This document shows positions 12,354 to 15,357 of a DNA stretch of 15,357 nt, in pieces; positions within the stretch are counted from its first letter, which is position 1; each line of letters opens with the position of its first letter. Location of the stretch: NCBI GenBank assembly GCA_016294985.1, contig JAECRW010000023.1, forward strand, positions 1 to 15,357. The letters run 5' to 3'. The position numbers and the translations under genes are program-made. The notes under the pieces are model-generated. The model made no database searches, was not told where the DNA came from, and saw only the letters and a program-made list of their open reading frames with translations. The DNA comes from Candidatus Sifarchaeum marinoarchaea (GTDB lineage: Archaea; Asgardarchaeota; Sifarchaeia; Borrarchaeales; Borrarchaeaceae).

Positions 12354-15227
12354 TTATTTTTCATCCCAGAATGCCCTTGTACGGGCGAATTCTTTTTCAG
12401 CATTCCACAATGCCTTAAAAAATTCTCGTTCTGAGTTATATTTTCTTGCAAGAATGCGAGAAGCTGTTTGGGGACCAATTCCTCTTCCTGCTAATGCTAT
12501 AACTGCTTTTTTACCATATGCTTCTACCAGTACTGAGGATAGACCTGCTCGATCAATTTCTTTCTTTTCTTCTTTAGATAGTTTCATTTGCGCTTTTTGA
12601 TGTTTTAATGCTGTTTTCAAGGTAGTATTTCTCGAAAAAACGACACCTAAAAAGACGCATTTGCATTTTGGACATTTTAGTTTTTCATCCGTGATGTATT
12701 TTACTTGTCTGACACTTTCCCATTGACCACAATGCATACAAACGAGTTTAATGCGCTTGTCATTGATTTTATTTTTCACTGCTTCTATCAATACCGCTTC
12801 AGGTCTTGCTGATCTTACATAACTACCTGACTTCGCATTATTAAGGGCTAAAAGAGAAAACGGAGATGCATAGTCAACTGATGCTTTTTGAATGATATCA
12901 ATCGTCTTTAGACCATTAATAAATTGCGATAAGATCTTTTTTGTATTAGGAATATCCAACTTCTCTAACTTTATTTCCCTTAAGGTCTCCGTAACTGCGG
13001 CAGTATCTCTATATGCACGGAGTAATCTTTCAATAAGACTGGAGTGAAATTCTGCTCCTTTATCGATTATTCCGAAACGCTGTGCAACTTGACTGAATCT
13101 CCATAAAAATAAGGATGAACGGCTTAACGAGAGGTCCAATATGTGCTCTGCATGTTCTGGGTTTTGTTTGAGTAACTCCGGAATGATTTTAGGATTTATA
13201 CGAGTAGCTAACTGTAACTGGATCGTATAAGGTGACGATCGCATTACAACATTCGCACCCATTTCGGTAGTAAGTAAGGCGGAAAGTAGTTCTCCGATCG
13301 TTTCGTTTATTTTACTGCCAAAACAACAATGGATAATAATGTAATCTCCAAAGGCTTCAACAACTATCCTATCATGTGTTGGAATTGGAACGTCACTTTT
13401 TATTTGATGCTCAATAGTATTGAGTAAGATTTCTTTAGCATTAGTTGAAAGATGAGATCCATCAAAGAGTTCATGGATATTCTCATTATTTCGATATGCC
13501 CTTTCTAATCTGGCCCTTAATTCTCCTACTTCTTTTGCGACTTTGTAGGGAACTGGAATTAATTCTCCTACCCATCCTGGGATAGCTCCAGTGGGATCTT
13601 TGGCAGGTGTCACTTCAATCTTATTTTCATTTAGATTAAGTATCTTCCAAGGTCTCCCCCTTACGATGAAAACCGTACCCACTTTCGCTTTGGTTGCAAC
13701 AAACTCATTATCGAGCGACCCAATAGGTCTATTTGTGGTTATATCATTTACCAGCCAACGTTTGCCAACATCAGGAATCGTAGAGACTCTATTGTAATAA
13801 AATAACAAAGTCTTTCTGCTTCTTTTTAAAATCCCATTATTTTCCCAGATAATTTTTAATTGGAGCATTAGGTCTATTGTTTTGTTTAAAGATTCTGTAT
13901 CCAGATTTGCATAAGGATATGTCCTTTTAACGATTTGTTCAACCTCTCTTATAGTTACCTCTCTTCTATCCAAGACTATTCCAGCAATTTGATGCGCTAA
14001 CACGTCTAATGCATTTTCATGAATTAAAATGTCTTCAAGTTCACTTTTTAGTGCTTTTGAAACTATAATTGCGGATTCATAAATGTCATCAAAATCCATG
14101 GTAATGATAGTGCCCCTTGACACTTCACCAATCTTGTGACCAGCTCTCCCTACCCTCTGGATTATTTTTGAAACTTGGCGAGGACTCATAAGTTGAATTA
14201 CTTTATCTACGCTTCCTACATCAATTCCTAATTCAAGAGAAGATGTGCAAACAATGGCTTTTAGTTCTTGCGACTTAAATTCGTTTTCTGCTTGTATTCT
14301 AACTTCTTTAGCTAAGGAACCATGATGAATCCCATAATTAAAATCGGGATCAAGTAGTCTTAAGTGACTTGAAAGCATTTCTGCCATATCACGTGTATTA
14401 GTGAAACAAAGCACAGAGTTATTGCTTTTTATATGATGTGCGATGCGATTTATTCGAGCAGCAACTTCTGGAGTGGTATATAGTTTTTTAGCGAGAGATC
14501 TATCTTCCGCTGTAGGTAATGGGTTTTCAATAGTAATTTCAAATTCTTTTTCTGTATCGGTCCTTATTGTCTCAATTGGTCTCCCTATTCCTACTAAAAA
14601 TCTCGCCACACGTTCTGGGCTGCCAATTGTTGCAGAAAGCCCTATCCTTTGAAATTCTCTCTCTGTTCGTTCTCTAAGTCGTTCAAGACCAACGGCTAAC
14701 TGAGTGGCACGTTTGCTATCTACAATTTCGTGAATCTCATCTACAATTACAACTCTGACATTTTTTAGATGTGCTCCCATTCTCTTAGCCGGTAAGATCG
14801 ATTGAAGGGTCTCTGGCGTTGTGATAAGAATGTGTGGAGGGTTTAACGCTTGCTTTCTTCGTACGCCAGGAGATGTATCTCCATGTCTTATCTGTATAGA
14901 AAGCCCCAGTTCTTTCCCCATTTCGATAATTCTTCGGAAAATATCGCGGTTGAGCGCTTTTAGAGGCGTGCAATAAAGAACTTGTATTCCTATAATTGGT
15001 TTATTTCTGTTTTCTTGAATTAATCTATTAAAAATAGGAAAAATAACTGCTTCTGTTTTCCCTGTGCCTGTAGGTGCAATTACTAATAGATTTTTGCCCT
15101 CCAAAACCTTAGGTATGGCTGCATTTTGTATCGGGGTCGGCTTTACAAAGTTATACTTTTGTATAGTCTTTTGTATTTCCTTGTGAAACAGAGTGAAACT
15201 ACTCTGCGATTTAACCGCATCCTGCAA
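12354..15227 (-). CDS. lhr: Lhr-like superfamily 2 DNA helicase
   Basis: This is an ATP-dependent helicase of the Lhr (large helicase-related) family, implicated in repair or stalled-fork processing; members translocate 3'-5'. In the 957-residue protein a Q-motif-like FVKPTPIQNAAIP lies at 27-39. Walker A APTGTGKT is at 51-58, DEIH at 163-166 and SAT at 198-200. In the second RecA domain ELGIDVG is at 332-338 and QRVGRAGH at 357-364. A winged-helix/Lhr core region follows. Near the C-terminus is a zinc-finger-like CxxC...CxxC (C830, C833, C852, C855), then a helix-hairpin-helix-like GRGIGPQTASRIL near 914-926. The TTG start at 15227 has AGGTGA 7 nt upstream and no in-frame ATG fits better. 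All catalytic motifs look intact. Confidence 0.93.
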   Translation of the reverse strand: MQDAVKSQSSFTLFHKEIQKTIQKYNFVKPTPIQNAAIPKVLEGKNLLVIAPTGTGKTEAVIFPIFNRLIQENRNKPIIGIQVLYCTPLKALNRDIFRRIIEMGKELGLSIQIRHGDTSPGVRRKQALNPPHILITTPETLQSILPAKRMGAHLKNVRVVIVDEIHEIVDSKRATQLAVGLERLRERTEREFQRIGLSATIGSPERVARFLVGIGRPIETIRTDTEKEFEITIENPLPTAEDRSLAKKLYTTPEVAARINRIAHHIKSNNSVLCFTNTRDMAEMLSSHLRLLDPDFNYGIHHGSLAKEVRIQAENEFKSQELKAIVCTSSLELGIDVGSVDKVIQLMSPRQVSKIIQRVGRAGHKIGEVSRGTIITMDFDDIYESAIIVSKALKSELEDILIHENALDVLAHQIAGIVLDRREVTIREVEQIVKRTYPYANLDTESLNKTIDLMLQLKIIWENNGILKRSRKTLLFYYNRVSTIPDVGKRWLVNDITTNRPIGSLDNEFVATKAKVGTVFIVRGRPWKILNLNENKIEVTPAKDPTGAIPGWVGELIPVPYKVAKEVGELRARLERAYRNNENIHELFDGSHLSTNAKEILLNTIEHQIKSDVPIPTHDRIVVEAFGDYIIIHCCFGSKINETIGELLSALLTTEMGANVVMRSSPYTIQLQLATRINPKIIPELLKQNPEHAEHILDLSLSRSSLFLWRFSQVAQRFGIIDKGAEFHSSLIERLLRAYRDTAAVTETLREIKLEKLDIPNTKKILSQFINGLKTIDIIQKASVDYASPFSLLALNNAKSGSYVRSARPEAVLIEAVKNKINDKRIKLVCMHCGQWESVRQVKYITDEKLKCPKCKCVFLGVVFSRNTTLKTALKHQKAQMKLSKEEKKEIDRAGLSSVLVEAYGKKAVIALAGRGIGPQTASRILARKYNSEREFFKALWNAEKEFARTRAFWDEK

Positions 15228-15357
15228 ATTCTACTCACCTAAGTTTTCAGAATTCGAATTGATTTACCTAATTTTTGAAGCAAGAGTCGTTAAGAAATGT
15301 AAGGTCGAAAAGTAGATAAATCCCACTAAGAGTGTAAAAGTTTGATAGATATAATTA
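15228..15357. other. Upstream region of the Lhr-like helicase
   Basis: This holds the AGGTGA ribosome binding site of the helicase gene (minus strand, near 15240-15235) and AT-rich DNA. No second gene start and no clear TATA box can be assigned before the window ends. Confidence 0.4.

Noticed and set aside
12346..12600. Plus-strand open frame opposite the end of the helicase gene
   Set aside because: It is antisense to the conserved Lhr C-terminus, with no ribosome binding site and no family.

Overview
The window is archaeal chromosome. It is AT-rich and carries an Orc1/Cdc6 initiator, the small (exonuclease) subunit of D-family DNA polymerase, an archaeal-type NMN adenylyltransferase, an Lhr-type superfamily 2 helicase, an AbrB-PhoU fusion and several small winged-helix or HTH regulators. 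A tRNA-Arg(CCG) gene can be folded on the minus strand with two introns outside the anticodon loop. PolD argues against Thermoproteota (Crenarchaeota). PolD combined with tRNA introns at unusual positions would fit an Asgard lineage (for example a Heimdall-type group), but this lineage guess is inference. Several genes start with TTG or GTG behind good Shine-Dalgarno matches (GGTGA / GGAGG type).

Layout. 1-205: a strongly folded segment that looks like the right end, with possible omega-RNA, of an IS200/IS605-family (tnpB) element whose gene would lie off the left edge. 206-616: non-coding. 617-1159 (+): nadM. 1195-2592 (-): FAD-dependent dehydrogenase. 2800-2967 (-): tRNA-Arg with two introns. 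3022-3642 (-): tandem Lrp/AsnC effector-domain protein without a DNA-binding part. 3983-4567 (+): XRE HTH plus two CBS domains. 4650-5108 (-): winged-helix regulator. 5112-6403: a 1.3-kb AT-rich gap with ORB-like sites, two copies of a 12-bp palindrome and a probable decayed winged-helix gene. 6404-6724 (+): small winged-helix regulator. 6741-~7136 (-): unknown protein. 7250-8494 (+): orc1/cdc6. 8496-10091 (-): PolD small subunit, tail to tail with orc1/cdc6. 10177-11172 (-): AbrB-PhoU regulator. 11375-12325 (-): CitG/MdcB homologue. 12354-15227 (-): Lhr-like helicase, probably transcribed with the CitG homologue.

How the genes fit together. The central part (about 5.1-10.1 kb) reads as a replication-origin neighbourhood: an initiator gene, a replicative polymerase subunit and an AT-rich spacer. 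A 12-nt element, GAAATAAGGGGG, occurs in the spacer on the minus strand and directly upstream of orc1/cdc6 on the plus strand, with a weaker third relative. These match the right half and G-run of archaeal origin recognition boxes. The flanking small regulators and the palindromes suggest that the spacer is also regulatory. The most unusual items are the twice-interrupted tRNA-Arg gene and the candidate origin. No defence island, CRISPR array or complete mobile element is visible.
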